Positions 1-7,148 of a stretch of 9,407 nucleotides of DNA are shown one piece after another. Every line of letters starts with the position of its first letter. The stretch's first letter is position 1. This stretch comes from CBDTTM01 sp965363355 (GTDB lineage Bacteria > Bacillota > Negativicutes > Selenomonadales > Selenomonadaceae): contig CBDTTM010000090.1 in the NCBI GenBank assembly GCA_965363355.1, forward strand, positions 1 to 9,407, written 5' to 3'. The position numbers were made by a program, and so were the translations under genes. Under the pieces are notes generated by a model. The model did no database searches. It was not told where the DNA came from and saw only the letters and a program-made list of their open reading frames with translations.

Positions 1-327
1 TGTGGTGCTTGTCCTGGCAGCAACCATGTAATTGTCACAGCAAACAATAAAATCGGGGCCAAGGCAGGACAGCGAGTAGAAATCGAGGTCAAAGAGGTGA
101 ATGTTTTAACCGGAGCGTTCACCGTTTTCGTATGCCCTTTAATGGCAGCAGCTGTTGGTGTTTTTGCTGGTCGTATGGCAGCTCTTGAAGGGCTTGGCAC
201 AGAGATGACATTACAAATTATGGGCGGCATTATCGGATTTTTACTATCGCTCATATTTGTAAAGAGATTTGATCGTTCAGCGGCGGGCAGTGAGGCATCC
301 AAGCCCGATATCGTTCGCATTTTATGA
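1..327 (+). CDS. rseC: RseC/MucC family membrane protein (5' truncated by window)
   Basis: The frame is open from base 1, so the gene starts before the window; 108 residues are visible. It opens with CGACPG, the end of the cysteine-rich N-terminal part typical of RseC/MucC. A short soluble stretch with the family-like phrase IGAKAGQRVEIEV follows, then two hydrophobic segments (about residues 40-60 and 68-88 of the visible part) and a short basic and polar tail. RseC-type proteins are inner-membrane proteins linked to SoxR reduction and sigma-E control in proteobacteria, and they often sit beside rnf/rsx genes. In Bacillota the role is not settled; help with Rnf assembly or redox tuning is an inference from position. 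The stop is 50 bases before rnfC in the same direction, so it is probably the first gene, or an early gene, of the operon. An internal GTG at 97 is not the start, because the Cys motif lies upstream of it in frame. Confidence 0.82.
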   Translation, partial: CGACPGSNHVIVTANNKIGAKAGQRVEIEVKEVNVLTGAFTVFVCPLMAAAVGVFAGRMAALEGLGTEMTLQIMGGIIGFLLSLIFVKRFDRSAAGSEASKPDIVRIL

Positions 328-377
328 TGGATATATTATATTTATATATATTTTAATAAATTTATGAGGTGACGCTA

Positions 378-1697
378 ATGTTTAAAAGTTTTATCGGAGG
401 AATTCACCCGAATGACAGCAAGAAATTTGCTATGGACAAAGCGATTGAAAGCCCGCCTTTGCCATCAGTGGTGGTCATTCCTATGAGCCAGCATATAGGG
501 GCTCCTTGTACACCTATCGTAAAAGTCGGCGATCTCGTCAAAAAAGGACAGATCATCGGCGAAAGCGAGGCCTTTATGCATAGCCCAGTGCATGCTTCTA
601 TTTCTGGTAAGGTCTTGAAAATCACTGAAATGCCGCATGCCTCAAAAATAAAATGCATGGCTGTTGTCATCGAGAGCGATGGTCTTGATGAATGGGCAGA
701 TGGCTTGCCTGTGCAGCATGATTGGGAAAACTTAGAAAATAAAGAAATTCTCGAAATGATAAAAAAAGCGGGGATTGTCGGTATGGGCGGGGCAACTTTT
801 CCTGCACATATCAAATTGGCACCGACTAAACCAGTCGATGTGCTCATCGTGAATGCCGCTGAATGTGAGCCTTATTTGACAGCAGATTATCGCGTCATGC
901 TCGAATGCGCAGACCGTATTGTCGATGGGGTCAAGATTTCAATGAAAGTACTAGGTGTCTCGAAGGCAGTTATCGGTATCGAAGATAATAAGCCGCAAGC
1001 AATAAAAGCGATGCAGACAGCTTTTGCTGGCACGCCTGTTGAAATTGCTGCGCTGCCGACCAAGTATCCACAGGGCGCTGAAAAAATGCTGATTAAAGTA
1101 TTGACCGGCAGAGCGGTTCCTACAGGTGGTTTGCCAATGGATGTTGGCGTTGTCGTAATGAATGTAGGGACGACCGCTGCTGTCAGTGATGCAGTAAGCA
1201 GGGGGATTCCTTTAATTGAGCGAGTGACAACAGTTTCGGGGGATGCCATTTCAAATCCGAAAAATTTGCTGCTTCGCATTGGCATTAGCTTTAAAGAGGT
1301 TGTCGATTACTGCGGTGGTTTCAGCAAAACTCCAGAAAAAATACTAATGGGTGGACCGATGATGGGAATGGCTCAATTTAGTCTTGAAGTCCCTGTAATC
1401 AAAGGGGTATCTGGCATTTTGGCTCTGAGCCATGAAGTTGTCAACGCTGGGGAAGAATCTCCCTGTATTCGCTGCGGACGCTGCGTGAAGGCCTGTCCTA
1501 TGGGGTTGGTGCCGAGCATGCTCAGCATCTTGAGCGAACGGGAACGTTTTGAAGAAGCTAAGGAAGAATATGGGTTATTCAATTGCGTGGAATGCGGCAG
1601 CTGCGTTTACACTTGCCCAGCCAAACGCAATATTGTTCAATATGTAAAACATGCCAAGGCAGCGAATCTTGCTAAAGCGGCGGCTGCTAAGAAATAA
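378..1697 (+). CDS. rnfC: Electron transport complex subunit RnfC (NADH-binding, two [4Fe-4S])
   Basis: RnfC is the peripheral subunit of the Rnf complex where NAD+/NADH is thought to react. The product has 439 residues. An N-terminal barrel-sandwich-like part includes GGIHP (residues 7-11). The nucleotide/FMN-binding region carries AGIVGMGGATFPAHIKL (131-147), NAAECEPYLTADYR (159-172) and YPQGAEK (230-236). Two ferredoxin motifs lie near the C-terminus: C363/C366/C369/C373 and C403/C406/C409/C413, each CxxCxxCxxxC followed by P. The C-terminus ends in a short Ala/Lys-rich tail, much shorter than the long repeats of enterobacterial RsxC. ATG 378 is chosen because GAGGTG at 366-371 sits 6 bases upstream. 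The in-frame GTG at 369 lies inside that ribosome binding site. It is the first rnf gene, 20 bases from rnfD. Confidence 0.96.
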   Translation: MFKSFIGGIHPNDSKKFAMDKAIESPPLPSVVVIPMSQHIGAPCTPIVKVGDLVKKGQIIGESEAFMHSPVHASISGKVLKITEMPHASKIKCMAVVIESDGLDEWADGLPVQHDWENLENKEILEMIKKAGIVGMGGATFPAHIKLAPTKPVDVLIVNAAECEPYLTADYRVMLECADRIVDGVKISMKVLGVSKAVIGIEDNKPQAIKAMQTAFAGTPVEIAALPTKYPQGAEKMLIKVLTGRAVPTGGLPMDVGVVVMNVGTTAAVSDAVSRGIPLIERVTTVSGDAISNPKNLLLRIGISFKEVVDYCGGFSKTPEKILMGGPMMGMAQFSLEVPVIKGVSGILALSHEVVNAGEESPCIRCGRCVKACPMGLVPSMLSILSERERFEEAKEEYGLFNCVECGSCVYTCPAKRNIVQYVKHAKAANLAKAAAAKK

Positions 1698-1717
1698 GGG
1701 AAGAAGGGATACAAAAA

Positions 1718-2749
1718 ATGAGTTTAGAAACCAATGTGCAAAACAACCAAGCAAGTGCAGTTTCCGAGCAAGAAGTAAGGTTTACAGTATCAGCATCCCC
1801 GCATATTCGCTGTGAGGAGTCAATTTCTAAGATTATGTGGAACGTCAATATCGCTTTGGCACCGGCTGCTATTTTTTCTATCATTTATTTTGGCTTGCCC
1901 GCTTTAGTAAATATGGCTGTTGGCGTAGTTTCAGCAGTTGTTTGTGAATATCTCGTGCAGAAATATCGTAAAATTACGGTTCGTGCCTTAGATGGCAGTG
2001 CTGTTTTGACTGGCCTCTTGTTGGCAATGTCTTTGCCGCCGACGCTGCCGGCTTACATGGTTGCTTTAGGCTCTTTTGTTGCCATCGTGATTGCCAAACA
2101 ATCCATGGGTGGACTTGGCTTTAATATTTTTAATCCAGCACATATCGGTCGTGCGGCTTTGATGGTTTCTTGGCCAGTGGCGATGACTACCTGGACACAG
2201 ATGACGACAGCTGTAGATGCGGTTTCGAGCGCAACGCCGCTCAACATCTTAAAACAGCAGGGATATGATCAACTCGTCGCAACTTTTGGCGGGACGACAG
2301 AACTTTATAAAGCCATGCTGTTTGGCACAAGAAACGGCAGTTTGGGAGAAACCTCGACAATTTTGCTTTTACTTGGTGGAATCTACCTTTTATACAAAGG
2401 CTATATCAATTGGCATGTGCCGGTATTCATGATTGGAACCGTTGGCCTTTTGACTTGGATCTTTGGTCCAGCAGGTCTTTTTACGGGGGATCCGATTTTT
2501 CATATGATGGCAGGTGGCTTGATCATCGGGGCTTTTTTCATGGCGACGGATATGGTTACGATTCCAATCACCATAAAAGGCCAGATCATTTTTGCTGTTG
2601 GGGCTGGGGCCTTGACGGTGTTGATTCGTTTACTCGGCGGTTATCCGGAAGGAGTTTGCTATTCGATTTTGTTGATGAACTCAGTCACTCCACTAATTGA
2701 CCGTCTCGTAAAACCAAAGATTTTTGGTCGTCAGGAGGTAGCGAAATGA
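1718..2749 (+). CDS. rnfD: Electron transport complex subunit RnfD (flavinylated membrane subunit)
   Basis: This integral membrane subunit of Rnf carries covalent FMN and is homologous to NqrB. The product has 343 residues, with a soluble N-terminus of about 40 residues and then many hydrophobic segments. Family signatures include GGLGFNIFNPAHIGRAAL (130-147), FMATDMVTIPIT (274-285) and PEGVCYSILLMNSVTPLID (310-328). The flavinylation site is visible as VSSATPL (169-175), with T173 the expected FMN-bearing threonine, presumably modified by the apbE product encoded downstream. A GAAGAAGGG ribosome binding site precedes ATG 1718. Its stop overlaps the rnfG start by 4 bases (ATGA), suggesting translational coupling. 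Confidence 0.96.
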   Translation: MSLETNVQNNQASAVSEQEVRFTVSASPHIRCEESISKIMWNVNIALAPAAIFSIIYFGLPALVNMAVGVVSAVVCEYLVQKYRKITVRALDGSAVLTGLLLAMSLPPTLPAYMVALGSFVAIVIAKQSMGGLGFNIFNPAHIGRAALMVSWPVAMTTWTQMTTAVDAVSSATPLNILKQQGYDQLVATFGGTTELYKAMLFGTRNGSLGETSTILLLLGGIYLLYKGYINWHVPVFMIGTVGLLTWIFGPAGLFTGDPIFHMMAGGLIIGAFFMATDMVTIPITIKGQIIFAVGAGALTVLIRLLGGYPEGVCYSILLMNSVTPLIDRLVKPKIFGRQEVAK

Positions 2750-3303
2750 CAGAGGTCAAAGCAGAACAATCGATATGCAAGGTAGCGATAAATCTCATCA
2801 TGGCATGTCTTATTTCCGGGTGTATCATCGGGTTGGTCTATTACATAACGGCACCGATTGCTGCGGAAAAAAATGAGATAATGAAACAAGAATCCATGAA
2901 AAATCTGGTGAAGGATGCCGAAACGTTCAAGCCTGTTGCGGATAAGGAAAACTGGTTCGCCGCAGAGAAAAATGGCAAAGTCATTGCCTACGTAGTACCC
3001 GGGCACAGCAAGGGGTATGGTGGAGCGATAACGATGCTGGTTGCGGTCACGGCAGATGGGAAAGTCCTCGATTATACCATCTTGACCAGTAATGAAACAC
3101 CTGGGCTTGGCGATAATGCTGGTAAAGAACCTTTTAAAAGCCAGATCAATGGTAAAAAAGCAGATGCTTTGACCGTTGTAAAAGATCCGTCGAATAAAGA
3201 CAATGTCCAGGCGATGACTGGGGCGACTATTTCGTCAAGAGCTGTAACCCTTGCGGTCAAGAATGCCGTACAGGATGTTGAGCAGTTTACAGGAGGCAAA
3301 TGA
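2746..3303 (+). CDS. rnfG: Electron transport complex subunit RnfG (FMN-binding)
   Basis: RnfG is a single-anchor flavoprotein subunit homologous to NqrC. The product has 185 residues: one N-terminal membrane anchor (about residues 13-36) and an extracytoplasmic FMN-binding domain. GYGGAITMLVAV (90-101), SNETPGLGDNAG (115-126) and the flavinylation motif MTGATISSRAV (157-167) are all present; T161 is the expected covalent FMN threonine. Translation starts at the ATG overlapping the rnfD stop, with AGGAGG about 8 bases upstream. The gene ends one base before the rnfE start codon. Length and domain order are normal for the family. Confidence 0.96.
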   Translation: MTEVKAEQSICKVAINLIMACLISGCIIGLVYYITAPIAAEKNEIMKQESMKNLVKDAETFKPVADKENWFAAEKNGKVIAYVVPGHSKGYGGAITMLVAVTADGKVLDYTILTSNETPGLGDNAGKEPFKSQINGKKADALTVVKDPSNKDNVQAMTGATISSRAVTLAVKNAVQDVEQFTGGK

Positions 3304-3304
3304 G

Positions 3305-3928
3305 ATGAAGGAATTGTGGAAGATTTTTTACAAAGGTTTATTTGATGAAAATCCGATATTCATATTGGCTCTTAGTCTTTGCCCAGCACTGGCCGTTACG
3401 ACCAATGTCATCAATGCGCTGACGATGGGATTGACGGTGTTGTTCGTCATATCGACGAATAATGTCGTAGTGTCACTTACGCGTCGTTTGGTCAATCCGA
3501 AGGTAAGGGTTCCGGTCTATATTACGTCGATCGCGACGATCGTAACGGTTGTTCAATTGGTTTTGCAGGCATATTTTCCAGTACTTTATAAGGCGCTGGG
3601 CATATATTTGGCATTGGTTGTTGTTTTTGCAATTATCCTCGCCAGAGCGGAAGTATTTGCTTCAAAAAATAAATTGATTCCTTCTTTTTTTGATGGATTC
3701 GGCATGGGCGTTGGTTTTACGATTGCTATGCTGGTCATCGCAGTCATTCGTGAACTTCTTGGAAATGGGACGATTATGGGATATTCGGTGTTTGGCTCTG
3801 CTTATAATCCGGCATTGATCATGGTCTTGCCTCCTGGTGCCTTTATTCTCATCGGTTATATGATAGGCGCAATACGCCTTTATAATCAACGCAAAGAAGA
3901 AAAGAGACTGAAGGGGAGTGAATCGTAA
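3305..3928 (+). CDS. rnfE: Electron transport complex subunit RnfE (lacks second conserved Cys)
   Basis: RnfE is an integral membrane subunit homologous to NqrD that pairs with RnfA. The product has 207 residues and about six hydrophobic segments. Recognisable blocks are LCPALAVTT (25-33), VRVPVYI (67-73), RAEVFASKN (114-122), DGFGMGVGF (130-138) and IRELLGNGTI (148-157). RnfA and RnfE are known to hold a [2Fe-2S] cluster in the membrane through two cysteines from each. C26 is present, but the block that normally reads like TNCIVLGRAEAF reads VFAIILARAEVF here (107-118), so the second Asn-Cys pair is Phe108-Ala109. ATG 3305 is chosen over the upstream GTG/ATG codons inside rnfG because AGGAGG at 3291-3296 lies 8 bases away. 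The stop overlaps the rnfA start by one base. Confidence 0.95.
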   Translation: MKELWKIFYKGLFDENPIFILALSLCPALAVTTNVINALTMGLTVLFVISTNNVVVSLTRRLVNPKVRVPVYITSIATIVTVVQLVLQAYFPVLYKALGIYLALVVVFAIILARAEVFASKNKLIPSFFDGFGMGVGFTIAMLVIAVIRELLGNGTIMGYSVFGSAYNPALIMVLPPGAFILIGYMIGAIRLYNQRKEEKRLKGSES

Positions 3929-4503
3929 TGGCGGAATATTTTACTTTATTCATTGGTTCAGTAGTCGTAAATAATTTCGTATTGACGAAGTTCTTAGGTT
4001 TGTGTATTTTCTTTGGGGTCTCGAAAAACCTCAATGCCTCGGTAGGCATGGGGATGGCTGTGACCTCAGTTATCACGCTCAGTTCGATTTTGGCTTGGAT
4101 CGTATATCATTTTGTTCTTTTCCCTTTTGGTCTGACGTTTTTGACTACGATTGTCTTCGTTGTCTTGATTGCCAGCTTTGTTCAGCTCTTAGAGCTCATC
4201 ATCAAAAAACAGGCACCGGCACTTTATAATATGTGGGGAATTTATCTCGTGCTGATTGCGACGAACTGCATCGTGCTGTCCGTGCCGCTTTTAAGTGTGG
4301 AGTCCGATTATGACTTTGTCAAAAGCATTGTCTTTGCTGTTGGTTCAGGGCTTGGTTTTGCATTAGCTTTGATTTTGATGGCGAGTCTTAGAGAAAAACT
4401 CGCTTATGCAAATGTTCCTAAACCATTAGAAGGAACAGGTATCGCTTTTATTTTGGCAGGAATGCTTTCTTTGGCTTTCCTTGGCTTTTCTGGTATGCTC
4501 TAA
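3928..4503 (+). CDS. rnfA: Electron transport complex subunit RnfA
   Basis: RnfA is an integral membrane subunit homologous to NqrE and the inverted-topology partner of RnfE. The product has 191 residues, the usual family length, with about six transmembrane segments. NNFVLTKFLGLCIFFGVSK (15-33) and IATNCIVL (110-117) contain the two expected cluster cysteines, C26 and C114. REKLAYANVPKP (155-166) and the C-terminal SLAFLGFSGML also match the family. AAGGGGAGTG serves as ribosome binding site, and ATG 3928 overlaps the rnfE TAA by one base. The next gene, rnfB, begins 47 bases after the stop, the longest gap inside the rnf block. Confidence 0.97.
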   Translation: MAEYFTLFIGSVVVNNFVLTKFLGLCIFFGVSKNLNASVGMGMAVTSVITLSSILAWIVYHFVLFPFGLTFLTTIVFVVLIASFVQLLELIIKKQAPALYNMWGIYLVLIATNCIVLSVPLLSVESDYDFVKSIVFAVGSGLGFALALILMASLREKLAYANVPKPLEGTGIAFILAGMLSLAFLGFSGML

Positions 4504-4531
4504 GACCGATGTGTTTTGCTGACTAAGTATT

Positions 4532-4553
4532 AAGGAGATGCATAGAAATTATG
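4532..4553 (+). promoter_or_regulatory. rnfB ribosome binding site with long spacing
   Basis: AAGGAG at 4532-4537 is the only good Shine-Dalgarno sequence before rnfB, but 13 bases separate it from ATG 4551. No in-frame ATG, GTG or TTG lies closer; the in-frame codons immediately upstream are ATA, GAA and ATT. The membrane anchor begins right after the ATG, which supports that start. The long spacing may lower rnfB translation relative to rnfA. Confidence 0.5.
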
Positions 4554-5396
4554 AATACTGCTATAATGGTTCTTGTCGTGATGGGGGCTGTCGGAGTCGT
4601 TTTTGGCGTCATTTTGGCATTGGCCAATAAGAAGTTTGCGATGGAAGTCAACCCTTTGATCCATGAAGTCGATGAAGTTTTACCTAAAGGTCAATGTGGT
4701 GCTTGCGGCTTTGCCGGTTGTGCCAATTACGCGGAAGCTGTAGTGCTTGACGAGTCGGTGCCGCCCAATCTGTGTGTGCCGGGAAAAGCTGCAGTTGCAG
4801 AATTGGTAGCGGAAATTACTGGTAAAAAAGCGCAGCAGATGGAAACGCGTATTGCTCGCGTCCGTTGCAGCGGTTCAATAAGTAAAGCGGTTTTAAGTTA
4901 TGAATACAAGGGAATCAAAGACTGCGCGGCGGCAAAGCTCATACAAGGCGGGCCAAAAGCCTGTAAGCATGGCTGTATAGGTTTTGGCACCTGCGTAGGC
5001 AATTGTCCTTTCGGGGCTATGCATATGAGCAGTGAGGGGTTGCCGGTCATCGATGCTGCGCTTTGTACAGGTTGCGGTAAATGCGAGTCGGTATGTCCGC
5101 AGCATGTCATTGAACTGCTTCCAATCGATGCTAAGGTTAGCGTTGACTGCAATTCAAAAGATAAAGGCGCTGATGCCAGAAAACTTTGCACGGCTGCTTG
5201 TCTTGGGTGTGGGATATGCATGAGAAACTGTACCCATGGGGCAATTGAAATCAAGAATAATTTGGCTGTCGTCAATGTGAAGATATGTCAAACAGAATGT
5301 GAAGATGCGGTTTGCTTTGCAAAATGTCCGACGAAGGCGATAAAATCCTTTGTGACAAAAGTACAAGACGACGCGATAGAGCAAGCGGCTGTCTAA
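4551..5396 (+). CDS. rnfB: Electron transport complex subunit RnfB (multi-[4Fe-4S] ferredoxin-like)
   Basis: RnfB is the electron-entry subunit that accepts electrons from reduced ferredoxin. The product has 281 residues. It has one N-terminal membrane anchor (about 4-26), then a 4Fe-4S domain with C49/C52/C57/C75 (motif CGACGFAGC). An extended C-terminal ferredoxin array follows: C138/C142/C148/C152, C172/C175/C178/C182, C217/C220/C223/C227 and C246/C250/C255/C259. This cysteine count, about five sets of four, is typical of clostridial-type RnfB and exceeds the three clusters of the short proteobacterial form. The AAGGAG at 4532-4537 lies 13 bases from ATG 4551, unusually far. An out-of-frame ATG at 4538 is not used for this protein. 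It is the last rnf gene and is followed by a terminator. Confidence 0.96.
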   Translation: MNTAIMVLVVMGAVGVVFGVILALANKKFAMEVNPLIHEVDEVLPKGQCGACGFAGCANYAEAVVLDESVPPNLCVPGKAAVAELVAEITGKKAQQMETRIARVRCSGSISKAVLSYEYKGIKDCAAAKLIQGGPKACKHGCIGFGTCVGNCPFGAMHMSSEGLPVIDAALCTGCGKCESVCPQHVIELLPIDAKVSVDCNSKDKGADARKLCTAACLGCGICMRNCTHGAIEIKNNLAVVNVKICQTECEDAVCFAKCPTKAIKSFVTKVQDDAIEQAAV

Positions 5397-5412
5397 CTAT
5401 ATTTTGTTCAGG

Positions 5413-5467
5413 AAAAATAAATCCAAATCCTTCGGCGCTTTTGTGCCGGGCTTTTGGATTTATTTTT
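5413..5467 (+). terminator. Rho-independent terminator after rnfB
   Basis: A perfect 15-bp outer stem pairs 5413-5427 (AAAAATAAATCCAAA) with 5453-5467 (TTTGGATTTATTTTT). Within the loop an inner stem pairs CGGCGC (5433-5438) with GTGCCG (5443-5448) around a TTTT loop, with one G-T pair. The right arm runs into a T tract. It lies 16 bases after the rnfB stop and before the apbE start, so it should end most rnf transcripts and leave apbE dependent on read-through or on a promoter I cannot identify. Confidence 0.88.
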
Positions 5468-5504
5468 TGCTTTTTCAATGCGCATGAAAGGAAGTGGAGC
5501 TTTC

Positions 5505-6545
5505 GTGAGAAAGATGTACATATTGGTTGCGTTGATGGTTCTGATGATCTGCAGTGCTTGTACTAGACAAAATGAAGTTTATTATGAGAAAAGCAGCATT
5601 GTCATGGATACGGTGGTGACGCTCAGTGCAAGTGGTGAAAATGCTGAAAAAGCCGTGAATGAGAGCTTTGATCGATTGAAAGAACTCGACGAGATGGCAA
5701 GTCCGACACTCGCTGATAGCGATGTGGTCAAAATAAATGCCGCAGCTGGCGACCATGCGGTGAAAGTCCATCCGGAAATTTATCACATGCTGGAGGTATC
5801 GCAAGAGTACTCAAAGCTTACGGATGGGGCTTGGGACGCGACCATGGGGCCTATCATAAATTTATGGGGCATTGGTACAGATCAACAGAAATTGCCGTTG
5901 CCAGAGGAAGTGCAAGCGGCTTTGAAGTTGGTCGGATACAAAGATCTCAGCTTACAAGAGGATTTGAACGTAAAACTCGAAAGAAAAGGCATGGCAGTCG
6001 ATCTTGGCGGGATAGCTAAGGGATATGCAGCCGATGAAGTGGAAAAAATCTATCAAAAGTACCAAATCAAAAATGGCCTGATCAATCTTGGGTCAAGTTC
6101 TATGTATGCCCTGGGTGAAAACAAGAAAGGCAAGGCGTGGAACGTTGGCATCAAACATCCGAGAAATGATGATGCATCGGTATACTTGGCAATTGTCGGA
6201 CTTAAGGATGAATCCCTTTCGACATCGGGTGATTATGAGAGATTCTTCATACAAGATGGCAAGAGATATCATCATATCTTTGACCCGAAGACAGGATATC
6301 CGGCTGATACTGGCGTTATGAATGACACGATTGTAATCGATGGCAGCATCCCGGAAGGCGGAATGTTGGCTGATTTGTTGACCACGGCTGTCTTTGTCAT
6401 GGGTCCGGAAAAAGGCCGCGATTTTCTCGATGGGCTCGGGTTTGCCCACGGAGAAATCACGACAACGGATCATTTGATTTATACAGCTGGTGGATTCAAG
6501 ACCAGGATGATGAAACTCCATCAGGATTTTCAATTTACACCATAA
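5505..6545 (+). CDS. apbE: FAD:protein FMN transferase, lipoprotein (ApbE)
   Basis: ApbE is a Mg-dependent enzyme outside the cytoplasmic membrane. It transfers FMN from FAD onto a threonine of [S/T]GAT-type motifs, such as those in RnfG and RnfD here. From GTG 5505 the product has 346 residues. A short signal peptide ends in the lipobox-like CSAC (lipid Cys at residue 19; Cys at -3 is less usual than Leu). ApbE motifs follow: VMDTVVTLSASG (33-44), GAWDATMGPIINLWGIG (108-124), AVDLGGIAKGYAAD (164-177), INLGSSSMYALG (193-204), HHIFDPKTGYPA (256-267) and MLADLLTTAVFVMG (287-300) with the metal-binding D290/T294. GTG 5505 is chosen because AAGGAAGTGGAG (5488-5499) lies 5 bases upstream and it gives a clean signal peptide. 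ATG 5454 falls inside the terminator, and ATG 5478 and 5484 lack a Shine-Dalgarno sequence. Confidence 0.94.
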   Translation: MRKMYILVALMVLMICSACTRQNEVYYEKSSIVMDTVVTLSASGENAEKAVNESFDRLKELDEMASPTLADSDVVKINAAAGDHAVKVHPEIYHMLEVSQEYSKLTDGAWDATMGPIINLWGIGTDQQKLPLPEEVQAALKLVGYKDLSLQEDLNVKLERKGMAVDLGGIAKGYAADEVEKIYQKYQIKNGLINLGSSSMYALGENKKGKAWNVGIKHPRNDDASVYLAIVGLKDESLSTSGDYERFFIQDGKRYHHIFDPKTGYPADTGVMNDTIVIDGSIPEGGMLADLLTTAVFVMGPEKGRDFLDGLGFAHGEITTTDHLIYTAGGFKTRMMKLHQDFQFTP

Positions 6546-6546
6546 T

Positions 6547-6582
6547 AAAAAAGCAAAGCGTTTTATAGCGCTTTGCTTTTTT
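6547..6582. terminator. Bidirectional terminator between apbE and the Gx transporter gene
   Basis: A perfect 14-bp stem pairs 6547-6560 (AAAAAAGCAAAGCG) with 6569-6582 (CGCTTTGCTTTTTT) around an 8-base loop. The A-rich left end and T-rich right end make it a valid hairpin plus U-tract on both strands. It starts one base after the apbE stop. On the minus strand it overlaps the last codons of the Gx transporter gene, whose stop is in the loop at 6563. Confidence 0.92.
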
Positions 6583-7138
6583 GTGGGCTGATTTTGTTGT
6601 TTTGGGCAGAAGGTGAAGTGAAATTGGCTGTGAAAAAATGAAGAGAAGCGAGCCTGCGTACAATGAAATGGGCGGCAATGCCAATCAAGATGCCTGTAAT
6701 GGTCCCTGTTAAGGATAAAACTGGCAGATACAGCATAAGTGCGGCGTTTTGCAAAATACAAGCAGCGGCAATCAACTGGCCGATATGATGGAAAATCGCT
6801 CCGGCAGCACTGACACCGAGGATACTGATGTTGTTTTTACCTATTTTTTTCAGGAGGACCATGCAGGTGAAACTCATCGCAGCCCCTGCGGCACTATAGA
6901 TGAAAACAGCTGGTCCGCCGCCAAAGAAAGTAGACAGCAAGACCCTCAAGAACAAAATCAAAAAGACATCCTTGGTACTGGGTAAAAGATAAAGTGCAAT
7001 CACGGTAATGAGGTTGGCTAAACCGAGCTTTGCTCCGGGGGTGAGAAAAGGAACAGGAAACATTCCTTCAAATATGTAAAGTGCTAAGGACTGTGCCACT
7101 AAAAGTCCGATAAAAACAAGACGAAACGTTTTATTCAT
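6563..7138 (-). CDS. Gx transporter family / heptaprenyl diphosphate synthase component I-like membrane protein
   Basis: This 191-residue, highly hydrophobic protein has about five or six membrane segments (roughly 6-24, 38-53, 57-72, 77-96, 103-130 and 135-160). FLTPGAKLGLANLITVIALY (31-50) and FLRVLLSTFFGGGPAVFIYS (63-82) are characteristic of the Hpre_diP_synt_I / Gx transporter family. Despite the historical name, the family resembles small-molecule membrane transporters (ECF S-component-like) more than a soluble prenyl synthase, and its substrate is unknown. GAGG lies 8 bases before ATG 7138. It follows the NusG-II gene by 10 bases, so the two form one operon. The polar C-terminal tail (about 166-191) is encoded partly by the terminator stem. 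Both this pair and apbE are often found near Rnf or other FMN-protein loci. Confidence 0.85.
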   Translation of the reverse strand: MNKTFRLVFIGLLVAQSLALYIFEGMFPVPFLTPGAKLGLANLITVIALYLLPSTKDVFLILFLRVLLSTFFGGGPAVFIYSAAGAAMSFTCMVLLKKIGKNNISILGVSAAGAIFHHIGQLIAAACILQNAALMLYLPVLSLTGTITGILIGIAAHFIVRRLASLHFFTANFTSPSAQNNKISPQKSKAL

Positions 7139-7148
7139 AAAAGATACC

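Noticed and set aside
328..362. Hairpin in the AT-only stretch between the rseC-like gene and rnfC
   Set aside because: The alternating TA sequence can pair with itself in many ways, but it has no GC pairs and would be very weak, so it cannot be called a terminator.
404..1285. Two long minus-strand open frames inside rnfC
   Set aside because: Both are antisense to a complete RnfC with all motifs; their translations are low-complexity Ser/Thr/Ile-rich and match no family.
5454..5504. Upstream start for apbE at ATG 5454, 5478 or 5484
   Set aside because: ATG 5454 lies in the terminator stem and the others lack a Shine-Dalgarno sequence. These starts would add up to 17 residues before the signal peptide, while GTG 5505 has a well-placed ribosome binding site.
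6093..6761. 222-residue open frame on the minus strand across apbE and the Gx gene
   Set aside because: It runs antisense to the clear apbE coding sequence, spans the bidirectional terminator, and its translation has no recognisable domain and is rich in His, Arg and Cys, as expected of a shadow frame.
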